DNA from: Syntrophorhabdaceae bacterium
GTDB taxonomy: Bacteria; Desulfobacterota; Syntrophorhabdia; Syntrophorhabdales; Syntrophorhabdaceae
Length of the DNA stretch: 64,000 nucleotides
Direction of reading: 5' to 3'
NCBI GenBank assembly: GCA_026415675.1
Contig: JAOAGQ010000020.1
Span: 1-64,000 of the forward strand
Shown piece after piece: positions 34,384 through 43,347 of the stretch. Numbering within the stretch: the stretch's first letter is position 1; every line of letters starts with the position of its first letter. Position numbers and translations under genes: made by a program. The notes below the pieces were generated by a model. The model was not told the DNA's origin and did not search any database. It worked only from the letters and a program-made list of their open reading frames with translations.

Positions 34384-34683
34384 TCATCTGATCCTCATCC
34401 CTATATCGGCGATTGTGGCAATAAGAAACCTCTGGATAAATACAACTATAAGCATGAGTATAAAGGGGGCAAGGTCGATTGCCCCTATACGGGTGGGGAT
34501 GATTCGGGAAATTCTATACGTTAAAGGGTCAACGAGCCTACATATCGTTCTGACGATAGGGTTGAAAGGGTCAGGCCTGACCCATGAGAGAACCGCCCTG
34601 GCAAAAATTACCCAGAAATATAAGTCAAGAATAAGATTCAAAATATAGGCAACACTCGAAAAAAGATTACCGACTACAAACAT
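34384..34683 (-). CDS. YggT-family membrane protein
   Basis: 99 aa with two hydrophobic segments (about 8-30 and 68-92) flanking SWVRPDPFNPIVRTICRLVDPLTYRISRIIPTRIG in outline. This is the YggT family, implicated in cell shape or division and ion homeostasis in different bacteria. It is coupled to the DUF167 gene downstream and lies 68 bases after mtaB's start side. Confidence 0.9.
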   Translation of the reverse strand: MFVVGNLFSSVAYILNLILDLYFWVIFARAVLSWVRPDPFNPIVRTICRLVDPLTYRISRIIPTRIGAIDLAPFILMLIVVFIQRFLIATIADIGMRIR

Positions 34684-34751
34684 TAGACCTCCATCTTATC
34701 CAGAATAAACCTTATAACCGTCTCAAAAATAGTCTGTTTCAGGTTAAACGT

Positions 34752-36023
34752 CTAAAAACTGACAACTTCTCCCATGGGAAGATTCTCCACCATTTTCTTT
34801 ATTTTAACCTTTATCAACTTATTTTCAAGGCCTTTTTCAAAGGGGACATAGATGGGGATGTAGTTGCTCGTATAGCCCCTTAAATATTTCTCCCTGTACG
34901 TTTTACCCTCACAGAGGACAACCTGCTCGGTATTTAAAAATCTTTTATAAAATTTGACCCTTTTTTCTGTATCGAGCTTTTTTAGCCTCCGTACCCTCTC
35001 CTTTTTTATGGACTCCGGTACTTTCCCATCCATCGAGTACGCCTCTGTCCCCTTTCTCGGGGAAAAAGGGAAGGCATGGAAATAGTAAATCTCTAGACCC
35101 TCCAAAAGTTCGTATGTTTCTCTAAAATCTTCTTCCTCTTCTCCGGGAAAACCTGCAATCACATCAATACCAATGCCTATCTCTCTACTTTTATCGGTGA
35201 TGTTTAAAACGATTTCTTTTATCTGCTCTTTTGTGTAAGGCCTCTTCATTCTTTTGAGGATTTTGTCGGAGCCGCTCTGGATAGGGAGGTGGAGACTCTT
35301 CATGATTTTTTTAGATGAAGAGATCCTATCGATAAATGGATCATCTATATATAGAGGGTCGACAGAACTGATCCTTATCCTCTCCGGGGTCTTTTCATTC
35401 TCAAGGATCCCCAAAAGGCCTTTTAAATCTATCCCTTCATCCCTATCGTAATATGAAGCAATCTCAATACCTGTCAATACAACCTCTTTTATACCCTTAT
35501 CCTTCAATAGCCCCATCGTCTCCACCACATCCCTTACAGGTCTACTCCTCGGATTCCCCCTTGCGTAAGGAACAATGCAATAGCTACAGAACCTTTTACA
35601 ACCATCCTGAATCTTAAAGAAAAATCTCGTTTTCCCCGATGGCAGGTTTTTGATGGGGCCCTCCTCCAGAATAGGGGAACTCTCCGCTGAGATAATCTTC
35701 CCTTTTTCTTTTAGGTAGTTTTCCCCTATGAACTTATCCTTTTGACCCAGTACGAGTTCCACCCCAAAGTTATCGTCATGGTACACCTGGGCATAACACC
35801 CAACAAGGACAATCCTCGCCTTTTCGTTTTCCCTCTTACATCTATTTATAAAACGCCTTATCTCTCTCTCCGCACCTTCTGTTACCGTACAGGCATTTAT
35901 TACGATAACGTCCGATTCCTTTAAGCTCTCGGGACGCATCCCTATGCTTTTGAGCCTTTCAGATATAACATAGGAATCCCACTGGTTTGCCTTACAACCT
36001 GTCGTGTATATAAAGAACCTCAT
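34752..36023 (-). CDS. mtaB: MtaB-type tRNA methylthiotransferase
   Basis: 423 aa. The N-terminal UPF0004 domain has cysteines in YTTGCKANQWDSY, VINACTVTEGAE and VGCYAQV (second FeS cluster). The radical-SAM motif is CKRFCSYC (Cx3Cx2C), and a C-terminal TRAM-like region follows. The GCKANQ variant and overall length fit MtaB, which converts t6A37 to ms2t6A37 in tRNAs reading ANN codons, better than MiaB or RimO. It precedes a gamma carbonic anhydrase-like gene in reverse order (18-base gap). Confidence 0.9.
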   Translation of the reverse strand: MRFFIYTTGCKANQWDSYVISERLKSIGMRPESLKESDVIVINACTVTEGAEREIRRFINRCKRENEKARIVLVGCYAQVYHDDNFGVELVLGQKDKFIGENYLKEKGKIISAESSPILEEGPIKNLPSGKTRFFFKIQDGCKRFCSYCIVPYARGNPRSRPVRDVVETMGLLKDKGIKEVVLTGIEIASYYDRDEGIDLKGLLGILENEKTPERIRISSVDPLYIDDPFIDRISSSKKIMKSLHLPIQSGSDKILKRMKRPYTKEQIKEIVLNITDKSREIGIGIDVIAGFPGEEEEDFRETYELLEGLEIYYFHAFPFSPRKGTEAYSMDGKVPESIKKERVRRLKKLDTEKRVKFYKRFLNTEQVVLCEGKTYREKYLRGYTSNYIPIYVPFEKGLENKLIKVKIKKMVENLPMGEVVSF

Positions 36024-36041
36024 CGAAGCAAGTCCTGATCT

Positions 36042-36569
36042 TTACTCTTCAATCTTTTTTAGACCCACCAGAAGGTACCTCTTAGCGAGATCCATGTAAA
36101 GCCTATTCGAGTATGACCAAAATTCCCTGTCTTTTTCGTCTATATCCCTTATTTTCCTCGCGGGATTTCCGGCAACCACCGTTTTTTCTTTTACCTTTTG
36201 TTTCTGTTTAACGACAGTTCCCTCGGCAACAACGGCCATATCCCCTACCTCGGATCTTATACTTAAGACCGCACCCATCCCTACCCCTGCATTTTTTCCC
36301 ACCCTTTTTGCATGGATTATGGCGCCATGGCCTATAACCGCCCTTTCCTCTATGGTACATGCCTCATCGGGGGGCGCATGGATAATGACCCCCTCTTCAA
36401 TTACCACCGAATCCCCTATCTCTATCCGCCCGTAGTCCCCCCTCAATATCGCTCCGTGGCCGATGTAACAGTTATCACCTATTTTAACATCGCCTATTAA
36501 GATGGCGGTTTCACTTACATAGCTCTTTTTACCTATAAAGGGCCTTTTCCCGTCGAATCCGTAAAGCAT
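36042..36569 (-). CDS. Gamma-carbonic anhydrase-like hexapeptide-repeat protein
   Basis: 175 aa of left-handed beta-helix repeats (IGDVKIGDNCYIGHGAILRGD, IEIGDSVVIEEGVIIH). Candidate zinc histidines are in VIIHAPPDE, VIGHGAIIHAKRVG; the family's three-His site appears present. Members are gamma carbonic anhydrases or acyltransferase-like YrdA/PaaY proteins. Activity cannot be settled from sequence. It is probably cotranscribed with mtaB downstream. Confidence 0.87.
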   Translation of the reverse strand: MLYGFDGKRPFIGKKSYVSETAILIGDVKIGDNCYIGHGAILRGDYGRIEIGDSVVIEEGVIIHAPPDEACTIEERAVIGHGAIIHAKRVGKNAGVGMGAVLSIRSEVGDMAVVAEGTVVKQKQKVKEKTVVAGNPARKIRDIDEKDREFWSYSNRLYMDLAKRYLLVGLKKIEE

Positions 36570-36634
36570 CCCTCCTCCTATGGCTCTTAATTTTTATCTA
36601 CCGTTTAATCGGGGTCGATGATCCTTAATCATAA

Positions 36635-37255
36635 CTATCGGTTCTTCGATAAAAAAGAATTGCCTACTATGTCCTCTTTCTGGCCTTTAACTAAAAGAAG
36701 ATGGTCATATTCGGGAAGATATGTATATTTAAAGTATCCCCGGGGCCCATCGGGACTCTCCCCGGAACAACCTTCCGTACTTTCCCATACTATAAGCACA
36801 AAGACATCGGGGATACCGTTATCGTTCCCATCGGGGGCGATGAAATGACTTCTGTTACAGCCCCTTAAAAAATGGCATTTCCCTATCCTACGCCCTTTCT
36901 CTTCCGGGTCTTTTGGGTAAAAATAGAGTTCGTAACGGGGGAAAACCCCTGTCCACCATAACTCTATCCTCTCTCCTGATTCTGCCCTTATAGGTGCACC
37001 AACGATACCCCTTTTCGACAAAAACCCCTTTTCCATGGTCCGGATACCGTACTTAAACAGGTCAGTCCCTTCTATTCGTGTTAATTTTTCGTATAGAATC
37101 ACATCATCGTAAAAGGCGGTAGATAGGGCCTTGCCTTCCCTCTCATCAGCGCCAAAGGCGCTCATATATCCTGTTGTAACGCACATCGTTGAAAGAACAA
37201 AAAATAGGGTAAACCTGAAAAAGAGAGTAACCATCCTGAAGGGTTGCCTAAACAT
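36635..37255 (-). CDS. Exported protein of unknown function
   Basis: 206 aa. A hydrophobic N-terminus (VTLFFRFTLFFVLSTMCVTTGYM) ending in AFGA suggests a signal peptide; an ATG at 37234 would shorten the leader by seven residues. The mature part has two cysteine pairs (CHFLRGCNRSHF and EGCSGES) and a DGNDNGIPDVFV acidic loop resembling a calcium-binding motif. I recognise no family. It lies between the carbonic anhydrase-like and MoaD-like genes with spaced starts, so it may be its own unit. Confidence 0.6.
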   Translation of the reverse strand: MFRQPFRMVTLFFRFTLFFVLSTMCVTTGYMSAFGADEREGKALSTAFYDDVILYEKLTRIEGTDLFKYGIRTMEKGFLSKRGIVGAPIRAESGERIELWWTGVFPRYELYFYPKDPEEKGRRIGKCHFLRGCNRSHFIAPDGNDNGIPDVFVLIVWESTEGCSGESPDGPRGYFKYTYLPEYDHLLLVKGQKEDIVGNSFLSKNR

Positions 37256-37287
37256 TTAACCGCAGTTTTGGCAAAAAAGGATTCGGT

Positions 37288-37554
37288 TCATCCCCCGGAA
37301 AGAAAGACGAGAACAGCCATAGAATCGCCGTCCTGAACGGGATATTCAAGCTCAAGGGGTGTTGTCCCCTTCCCGTTTACCAGCACTTCAATAAAACCCT
37401 TTAGCTTTCCGTTTTTATCAAATAACTTCTTCTCCATATGGGGGTATTCTTTAATTACCGCCTTCAGGCATTCCCTCACGGTTTTTCCTTCGACATCCAT
37501 TTTTACCTCAACCCCGTCATGAAGGTATGGATGAAGGGTAACGTTTATACTCAT
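37288..37554 (-). CDS. MoaD/ThiS-like sulfur-carrier protein
   Basis: 88 aa ending in VFLSGG, the C-terminal di-glycine of sulfur carriers. The beta-grasp core (VEGKTVRECLKAVIKEYPHMEKKL and IEVLVNGKG) matches the MoaD family. Its start overlaps the end of the MoeB/HesA-like gene by four bases, giving a carrier-activator pair. It could serve molybdopterin or tungstopterin, cysteine or another sulfur pathway. A second carrier (32688-32876) exists in the window. Confidence 0.85.
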   Translation of the reverse strand: MSINVTLHPYLHDGVEVKMDVEGKTVRECLKAVIKEYPHMEKKLFDKNGKLKGFIEVLVNGKGTTPLELEYPVQDGDSMAVLVFLSGG

Positions 37555-38363
37555 GATTTTCCTCCACTACAGATTTTACATTCGTTCTTTTTTTCTATTT
37601 TGATAATCGTAAACTCCATGGTCTCCCCACTGAAATAGAGCATCCTCCCCGCCAGGAGTTCTCCGAAGCCTGCCAGTAACTTTATCGCCTCCATAGACTG
37701 CAAAGAGGCGATAAAGGCCGGGGTGGCACCGAAAACAGGAAATGGTTTTTTTCCCTCTATGCCCCTTGGAAAAATGCACTCAAGACAGGGTGTCTTTCCC
37801 GGAATGATAGTTGTTATCTGCCCTTCAAGTCCCCTAATACCACCGAAGATAAAAGGTATACCCCTTTTCACACACGCCTCATTTATGATAAATCGCGTCG
37901 CCATGTTGTCCATACAATCGATAACCAAATCGCAGTCAGCTATGAGTCCATCTACATTCTCATCGGTAATACGTGTATGGAGAGGGATAACCTCAACGTT
38001 TGGGTTCATCCTCTTTAGCTTTTCTGCCCCGGAGTATACCTTTTCCTGGTTTATGTTCTCCTCCCAGTGGAGGGATTGTCTGTTGAGGTTTGACAGTTCC
38101 ACAACATCACAATCCACAACTGTTATTTTTCCAATTCCAGCATACACAAGGTTTATTGCGTTTGGTGAGCCGAGCCCTCCTGTCCCCGCAATAAGTACAT
38201 GGGAACCCTTTAGCTTTAACTGACCTTCTTCACCAAAATCACCGTATATAATCTGACGGTTATATCTGATCTTTTCCCTTTCGTTTAAAGACAGACCCTT
38301 TTCTCTATATGAAATCATCGCTTGCTTATTGTAATCCATAGACCCTTGCTTTTCAACATCCAT
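37551..38363 (-). CDS. MoeB/HesA/ThiF-type E1-like adenylyltransferase
   Basis: 270 aa. The nucleotide site is VLIAGTGGLGSPNAINLVYAG, followed by DCDVVELSNLNRQSLH, DCMDNMATRF and the zinc cysteine pairs TPCLECIFP and NECKICSGG. It adenylates the C-terminal glycine of MoaD/ThiS/TtuB-like carriers. The catalytic-loop position has no extra rhodanese domain, as in MoeB and HesA. It is divergent from the hdr operon and coupled to its carrier. Confidence 0.9.
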   Translation of the reverse strand: MDVEKQGSMDYNKQAMISYREKGLSLNEREKIRYNRQIIYGDFGEEGQLKLKGSHVLIAGTGGLGSPNAINLVYAGIGKITVVDCDVVELSNLNRQSLHWEENINQEKVYSGAEKLKRMNPNVEVIPLHTRITDENVDGLIADCDLVIDCMDNMATRFIINEACVKRGIPFIFGGIRGLEGQITTIIPGKTPCLECIFPRGIEGKKPFPVFGATPAFIASLQSMEAIKLLAGFGELLAGRMLYFSGETMEFTIIKIEKKNECKICSGGKS

Positions 38364-38388
38364 TCCAAAAATTTTTTATTTTTTGCTG

Positions 38389-38417
38389 TTGACATGATTT
38401 TTATGATTATGTTATAA
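38389..38417 (+). promoter_or_regulatory. Promoter of the hdrCBA-flxDCBA operon
   Basis: TTGACA (38389-38394), a 17-base spacer, and TTATAA (38412-38417), 53 bases before the hdrC ATG. It is the only good promoter in the 107-base divergent gap. Confidence 0.6.
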
Positions 38418-38470
38418 AAGCCAAAGTTTAATTTTTGATTTTAATTTCCGTTAATTATTTTTGATGGCTT

Positions 38471-39037
38471 ATGGATGCAATCAACCTGACAGAGACGATT
38501 GACACAGATTTTATAAAGGAAGTTGCAAAGGAAAGCGGGGAGAATCCCTCCCTATGCTACCAGTGTGGTAACTGTACCGCAGGTTGTCCCTATACCCATT
38601 TTTTTGATTACCCCGTAAGTATGGTAATGAGGCTTCTCCAGACAGGACAGAAAGAAACGATCCTTACGTCAAAGGCGATTTGGCTCTGTGCCACATGCGA
38701 GACCTGTACAACAAGGTGTCCCTGTAATATAGATGTGGCCCATATAATGGATACACTGAGGATCATGGCAAGAAGGGAAGGGAAAGTCTCTGAAAAAGAC
38801 ATCAGGCTCTTCTATGATACGTTCTTGAGTTCGATGAGACAGTTTGGAAGGATATACGAGGTCGGCCTTCTCCTCTCCTACAATCTAAAGTCGGGGCACC
38901 TCATGGCAGATGCCGATTTAGGGCCCAAGGTTTTAAGTAGAGGGAAGATACATTTTCTGCCTAAAAAGATAAAAGGGGCCGGTGAAGTGGCAAAAATTTT
39001 CGAAAGATTTGAAGGAAAATCAGACAGGCATGGTTGA
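38471..39037 (+). CDS. hdrC: Heterodisulfide reductase-like subunit C
   Basis: 188 aa. Two [4Fe-4S] motifs, CYQCGNCTAGCP and CATCETCTTRCP, in the standard HdrC order. HdrC passes electrons from HdrA to the HdrB active site. The C-terminal part is longer than the about 150 aa of simple HdrC but follows the bacterial (Qmo/Flx-associated) form. The gene is first in the operon and overlaps hdrB by eight bases. Confidence 0.93.
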   Translation: MDAINLTETIDTDFIKEVAKESGENPSLCYQCGNCTAGCPYTHFFDYPVSMVMRLLQTGQKETILTSKAIWLCATCETCTTRCPCNIDVAHIMDTLRIMARREGKVSEKDIRLFYDTFLSSMRQFGRIYEVGLLLSYNLKSGHLMADADLGPKVLSRGKIHFLPKKIKGAGEVAKIFERFEGKSDRHG

Positions 39038-40010
39038 GAAAGAATACGGGTATTATGCAGGATGCTCCCTTGAAGGCACTGCGAGTGAATACGATACTTC
39101 CCTTAGAGTGGTCTTAAATACCCTCGGGGTAAAATTCAGAGAACCTGACGACTGGAGTTGCTGCGGTTCAACCCCTGCCCATACTGTAGACCATGTACTT
39201 GCTGCAGCCCTTGCGGCAAGAAACCTTTCAATCGTTGAAAAAAGCGGGCTCGATACGATTATAGCTCCATGTCCTTCCTGTATGACCGTATTGAAAAAGG
39301 CCCAGTACAATATGAAGGGAAGCGATGACTTTGCAGCAAAGGTAAACCAACTTCTCGACGAACCATATAACTTAGGGGTTGAGACAAAATCGGCCTTGCA
39401 GATTTTACTCGAAGATGTAGGCCTTGAGGCGATAGAAAAAAAGGTTACCCATATCTTCCCTGATCTAAAGGTTGCACCCTATTATGGTTGTATTCTCACA
39501 AGGCCCCCACAACTGGCACAGTTCGACGACCCGGAAAATCCCGTATCCATGGATAAGATTCTTTCTGCGGCAAAGATAAACGTATGTGACTTTGCCTTTA
39601 AACTCGAATGCTGCGGGGCAGCCTTTGGTGTACCAAAACGGGATATGGTAAACAGGCTTACATATAAGGTCCTTTCAATGGCTATCGATGCTGGGGCAAA
39701 CTGTATAGCAGTTGCCTGCCCCCTATGCCAGCAGAACCTTGACCTCCGTCAGGAACAGGTCAATAGAACCATGGGTTCATCTTTTAACATCCCGGTACTC
39801 TATTTTTCTCAGATATTAGGCCTTGCCTTTGGCTTTTCCCCAAAAGAGGTGGCCCTGGATAAACTCGTTGTGGGCGCCGATAACCTACTGAAAAACAGGT
39901 TAACTGTTGAGGAATGGGAGAAGATGAGGGAGGCCGAAGCCCAGGCAAAAAAACAGAAAGGCAAAAAGGCGATTGAAAAAGACGAACAGTCCACAGAGGA
40001 GACAGAATAG
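39030..40010 (+). CDS. hdrB: Heterodisulfide reductase-like subunit B
   Basis: 326 aa from ATG 39030, eight bases before the hdrC stop. Two CCG domains: DDWSCCGSTPAH with APCPSCM, and LECCGAAFG with AVACPLCQQN. These ligate the paired noncubane [4Fe-4S] clusters that reduce disulfides. The C-terminal 30 residues are a charged extension (AEAQAKKQKGKKAIEKDEQS), absent from most HdrB. The natural disulfide in bacteria is not CoM-S-S-CoB, since methanogenesis genes are absent; DsrC or another thiol is a candidate by analogy. Confidence 0.92.
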   Translation: MVEKEYGYYAGCSLEGTASEYDTSLRVVLNTLGVKFREPDDWSCCGSTPAHTVDHVLAAALAARNLSIVEKSGLDTIIAPCPSCMTVLKKAQYNMKGSDDFAAKVNQLLDEPYNLGVETKSALQILLEDVGLEAIEKKVTHIFPDLKVAPYYGCILTRPPQLAQFDDPENPVSMDKILSAAKINVCDFAFKLECCGAAFGVPKRDMVNRLTYKVLSMAIDAGANCIAVACPLCQQNLDLRQEQVNRTMGSSFNIPVLYFSQILGLAFGFSPKEVALDKLVVGADNLLKNRLTVEEWEKMREAEAQAKKQKGKKAIEKDEQSTEETE

Positions 40011-41972
40011 ATGCGTGTAGGGGTTTTTATCTGCCACTGCGGAAACAATATTGCAGGTACCGTTGATGTGGCAAAGGTAGCGGAAGAGACGAGGAAGATA
40101 CCTGGAGTGGCATATGCAACCACATACATGTATACCTGTTCTGAGCCTGGTCAAGAAGAGATAAAAGAGGCAATAAAAAGGGAGAAGCTCGATAGAATAG
40201 TTGTTGCCGCATGTTCCCCGAGGATGCACGAACTGACCTTTAGAAGAACTATAGAAAAGGCAGGCCTCAACAGATATTTCTTCGAGATGGCAAACATAAG
40301 GGAACACGTTTCCTGGATCGGGGAAAACAGGGAACTGAACACAAAAAAGGCAATAGAAGCGGTCAGGATGGCCGTTGCTAAGGTTATGCAGAATAAGCCC
40401 CTTTACTCTTCTTCCTTTAAGATAAACAAAAGGGTACTTGTGATCGGAGGAGGGGTTGCAGGGATGCAGGCTGCCCTTGACTGTGCAGACGGAGGCCTTG
40501 AGGTTGTCCTTGTAGAAAAAAGTCCAAGTGTCGGCGGGATGATGGCCCGCCTCGACAAGACCTTCCCGACAGTAGACTGTTCTATATGTATCTTGGGCCC
40601 TAAAATGGTCGATGTGGCCCAGCATGAGAAGATAAAGCTCTATGCCTTCTCCGAGATAGAGGATATCAAAGGGTATGTAGGAAATTATCAGATCAAGATA
40701 AAGAAAAAGGCAACATATGTGGACTGGTCTAAATGTACAGGGTGCGGGGCCTGTATGGAGAAGTGTCCCTCAAAAAACGCATACGATGCATTCAACTTCG
40801 GGGTTGCCCCGACAAGGGCTATAAACATACCATTCCCCCAGGCGATACCTAAAAAGGCAAAGATAGACCCAAAATACTGCAGGCAGTTTACAAAAGGTAA
40901 ATGCGGGGTATGTGCAAAGATATGCCCCACAAAGGCGATAAACTACGAAATGGTGGACGAGATAGTCACAGAGGAAGTAGGGGCTATCATTGTAGCAACG
41001 GGGTATAGCTTAATAGATATGGAAAAACTCCCCGAATATGGGGGTGGTAAGTACCCTGATGTGATATCCGGTATCCAGTATGAGAGGCTTTTAAATGCAT
41101 CGGGACCTACGGCAGGCCATATTGTAAGGCCCTCTGACCATGAAGAACCTAAGACCATCGTCTTTGTCTCCTGTGCAGGTTCCCGAGACAAATCCATAGG
41201 CATTCCATACTGTTCCAACTTCTGCTGTATGTACATAGCAAAACAGGCGATACTCACTAAAGATCATATCCCCGATTCCCAGTCCTATGTCTTCTACATG
41301 GATATACGCTCCCCGGGAAAGGGATATGACGAGTTCACAAGAAGGGCACAGGAAGAATATGGTGTCCATTATATAAGGGGAAGGGTATCGAGGATATACC
41401 CAAAGGGTAAAAAAATGGTAGTGAGGGGAGCGGATACACTCCTTGGTACCCAAGTTGAGATTGAGGCTGATCTCGTAGTGCTCGGCACAGCGGTAGTAGC
41501 AAATAGTGACGCTGCCCATATGGCAGAGAAACTCCACATATCCTATGACACCTCAGGCTTCTATGTGGAGAGTCACCCAAAATTAAGACCCGTTGAGACA
41601 AATACTTCCGGGGTATTCCTTGCCGGTGCCTGTCAGGGCCCTAAAGACATACCTGCCTCCGTTGGCCAGGGCAGTGCCGCTGCAAGTAAAGTTCAGGCTC
41701 TATTCTCTAAGGATATGCTCGAATCGGATCCTGCGATTGCGAGGGTGAATATAAATACGTGTGTAGGATGTCTTAAGTGCGTTTCAACCTGTCCCTTCCA
41801 GGCGATAAAAGATAAGGAGCTAAAGGATGGCAGGGTCGTTGCGGATGTGATCGAGACGGTCTGCGCCGGATGCGGCGTCTGTACTTCTACCTGTCCCTGC
41901 GGTGCCATTCAGCTACAGCATTTTACAGATAACCAGCTATTAGCGGAGGTCAATGCCCTATGCCAGATGTAG
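40011..41972 (+). CDS. hdrA: Heterodisulfide reductase-like subunit A (flavoprotein)
   Basis: 653 aa, the normal length. FAD site VLVIGGGVAGMQAALDCADGGL and SVGGMMARLDKTFPTVDCSICILGP; ferredoxin-type clusters CTGCGACMEKCP, CGVCAKICP, CVGCLKCVSTCP and CAGCGVCTSTCP. HdrA is the bifurcating flavin subunit: it splits electron pairs from FlxABCD between ferredoxin and HdrB. It starts directly after the hdrB stop. The commonly seen selenocysteine position is occupied by cysteine here. Confidence 0.96.
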   Translation: MRVGVFICHCGNNIAGTVDVAKVAEETRKIPGVAYATTYMYTCSEPGQEEIKEAIKREKLDRIVVAACSPRMHELTFRRTIEKAGLNRYFFEMANIREHVSWIGENRELNTKKAIEAVRMAVAKVMQNKPLYSSSFKINKRVLVIGGGVAGMQAALDCADGGLEVVLVEKSPSVGGMMARLDKTFPTVDCSICILGPKMVDVAQHEKIKLYAFSEIEDIKGYVGNYQIKIKKKATYVDWSKCTGCGACMEKCPSKNAYDAFNFGVAPTRAINIPFPQAIPKKAKIDPKYCRQFTKGKCGVCAKICPTKAINYEMVDEIVTEEVGAIIVATGYSLIDMEKLPEYGGGKYPDVISGIQYERLLNASGPTAGHIVRPSDHEEPKTIVFVSCAGSRDKSIGIPYCSNFCCMYIAKQAILTKDHIPDSQSYVFYMDIRSPGKGYDEFTRRAQEEYGVHYIRGRVSRIYPKGKKMVVRGADTLLGTQVEIEADLVVLGTAVVANSDAAHMAEKLHISYDTSGFYVESHPKLRPVETNTSGVFLAGACQGPKDIPASVGQGSAAASKVQALFSKDMLESDPAIARVNINTCVGCLKCVSTCPFQAIKDKELKDGRVVADVIETVCAGCGVCTSTCPCGAIQLQHFTDNQLLAEVNALCQM

Positions 41973-42394
41973 CCCTTCAGCAGGAGTTGAGGATAATAGG
42001 TTTTTTGTGCAACTGGTGTTCATACGGAGGAGCTGACACAGCAGGGGTATCCCGTTTCAAACAGCCAACGGACTTAAGGATCATTAGGGTTCCGTGCTCA
42101 GGCAGGGTGGATCCTTTATTTGTGGTTAAAGCCCTTCTGAACGGTGCCGACGGTGTCCTTGTGTCCGGTTGTCATCCAAGGGATTGCCATTACTCCGATG
42201 GGAATTTCTATGCGAGGAGAAGGCTTGAGATGTTAAAAAGGCTCCTTCCTTTTTTAGGGATAGACGATAGGAGATTCCACTACACCTGGGTATCAGCCTC
42301 TGAAGGGGCAAGATGGCAGGAAACGGTAACAAATTTTACAAAAAGACTCCACGAATTGGGACCCCTCCAGCTTAAAAAGGAGGTTTCTTCTTGA
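41960..42394 (+). CDS. flxD: MvhD/FlxD-type iron-sulfur subunit
   Basis: 144 aa. GFLCNWCSYGGADTAG near the start and VLVSGCHPRDCHYSDGNFYARRR define the MvhD/FlxD [2Fe-2S] protein. It carries electrons to HdrA. The GGAGGT site lies upstream of ATG 41960, and its end overlaps flxC by four bases. Cysteines replace the selenocysteine found at the CHPxDC site in some methanogens. Confidence 0.95.
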   Translation: MPDVALQQELRIIGFLCNWCSYGGADTAGVSRFKQPTDLRIIRVPCSGRVDPLFVVKALLNGADGVLVSGCHPRDCHYSDGNFYARRRLEMLKRLLPFLGIDDRRFHYTWVSASEGARWQETVTNFTKRLHELGPLQLKKEVSS

Positions 42395-43347
42395 GTATAG
42401 AGGCACTAAAAGAGACCATAGGTAAAGTATTAAAAGATGTGGATGTGGTGATCGCATACAAAGAGGGCTTTGATGCCCTCCATAGTACACCCCATTTTAT
42501 AACATCCCCGGAACAGATAGATAAGATGATCTGGAATCCTCTATGTGTACACAACCTTACCACCTACCTCCCTTCAATGAAAAATAAGAAGGTCGGGGTC
42601 GTGGTGAAAGGGTGTGATAGCAGAACGATCATACAATTCATCCAGGAAGGTCTGATCGAGAGGGGCAAGGTAGTCGTAATAGGTATACCGTGCAAAGGGG
42701 TAATAAGCGTTGCCAAGGTATTAAAAGCGATTGACCATAAACCGATCGAAAATATCTCTTTCAGCGATAATGGGGACATAACCATCACATCAGAGGGAGA
42801 AAAAAAGGTCTTATCGTTGAATGATGTATCCCCTGATAAGTGTACCACCTGCCAGTACCCTACCCCTTTGATATACGACCATCTCATCGGAGAAGAGATA
42901 AAGACGGAAAAACCTGCTGAGAGCGTCTACGGAGACATCAGAGAGTTTGAAAAATTGAGTCTCGAAGAGAGGCTAAAATACTGGCAGGGAGAATTCGATC
43001 GTTGTATCCGGTGTTATGCCTGCCGTAACGCATGTCCCATGTGTGTATGCCAGGATAGCTGTATTGCGGAAACAAGGGATCCCCACTGGATAAGCCAGAG
43101 GTTAAACCTCACCGAGAAGTTCATGTTCCACATGATCCATGCGTTACATCTCGCAGGGAGGTGTGTAGAGTGTGGTGAATGTGAAAGGGTATGTCCTATG
43201 GGAATACCAGTAAATAAACTCAAGAGAAAGATAAACCTCGATATGAAGGAACTCTTTGACTACGAACCAGGTGTTAAACTGGATGAAAAGCCCCCCATGT
43301 TCGTCTTCAACGTGGAAGAGGCGAAGATAAAGGAGCATAAGATTTGA
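42391..43347 (+). CDS. flxC: FlxC: 4Fe-4S dicluster protein of the Flx module
   Basis: 318 aa with a TTG start behind AAAAAGGAGG. The N-terminal half is FrhB/FdhB-like (VVVKGCDSRTIIQFIQEG, IGIPCKGV). Two ferredoxin motifs, CIRCYACRNACPMCVCQ and CVECGECERVCP, follow, the first with additional cysteines. By analogy with the Desulfovibrio FlxABCD-HdrABC complex it relays electrons between FlxA/B and FlxD. Gene order hdrC-B-A-flxD-C-B-A is preserved. Confidence 0.87.
   Translation: MSIEALKETIGKVLKDVDVVIAYKEGFDALHSTPHFITSPEQIDKMIWNPLCVHNLTTYLPSMKNKKVGVVVKGCDSRTIIQFIQEGLIERGKVVVIGIPCKGVISVAKVLKAIDHKPIENISFSDNGDITITSEGEKKVLSLNDVSPDKCTTCQYPTPLIYDHLIGEEIKTEKPAESVYGDIREFEKLSLEERLKYWQGEFDRCIRCYACRNACPMCVCQDSCIAETRDPHWISQRLNLTEKFMFHMIHALHLAGRCVECGECERVCPMGIPVNKLKRKINLDMKELFDYEPGVKLDEKPPMFVFNVEEAKIKEHKI

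Noticed and set aside
41960-42394. Selenocysteine in the MvhD/FlxD subunit
   Set aside because: All the relevant positions (CNWC, CHPRDC) are encoded by Cys codons, with no internal TGA.
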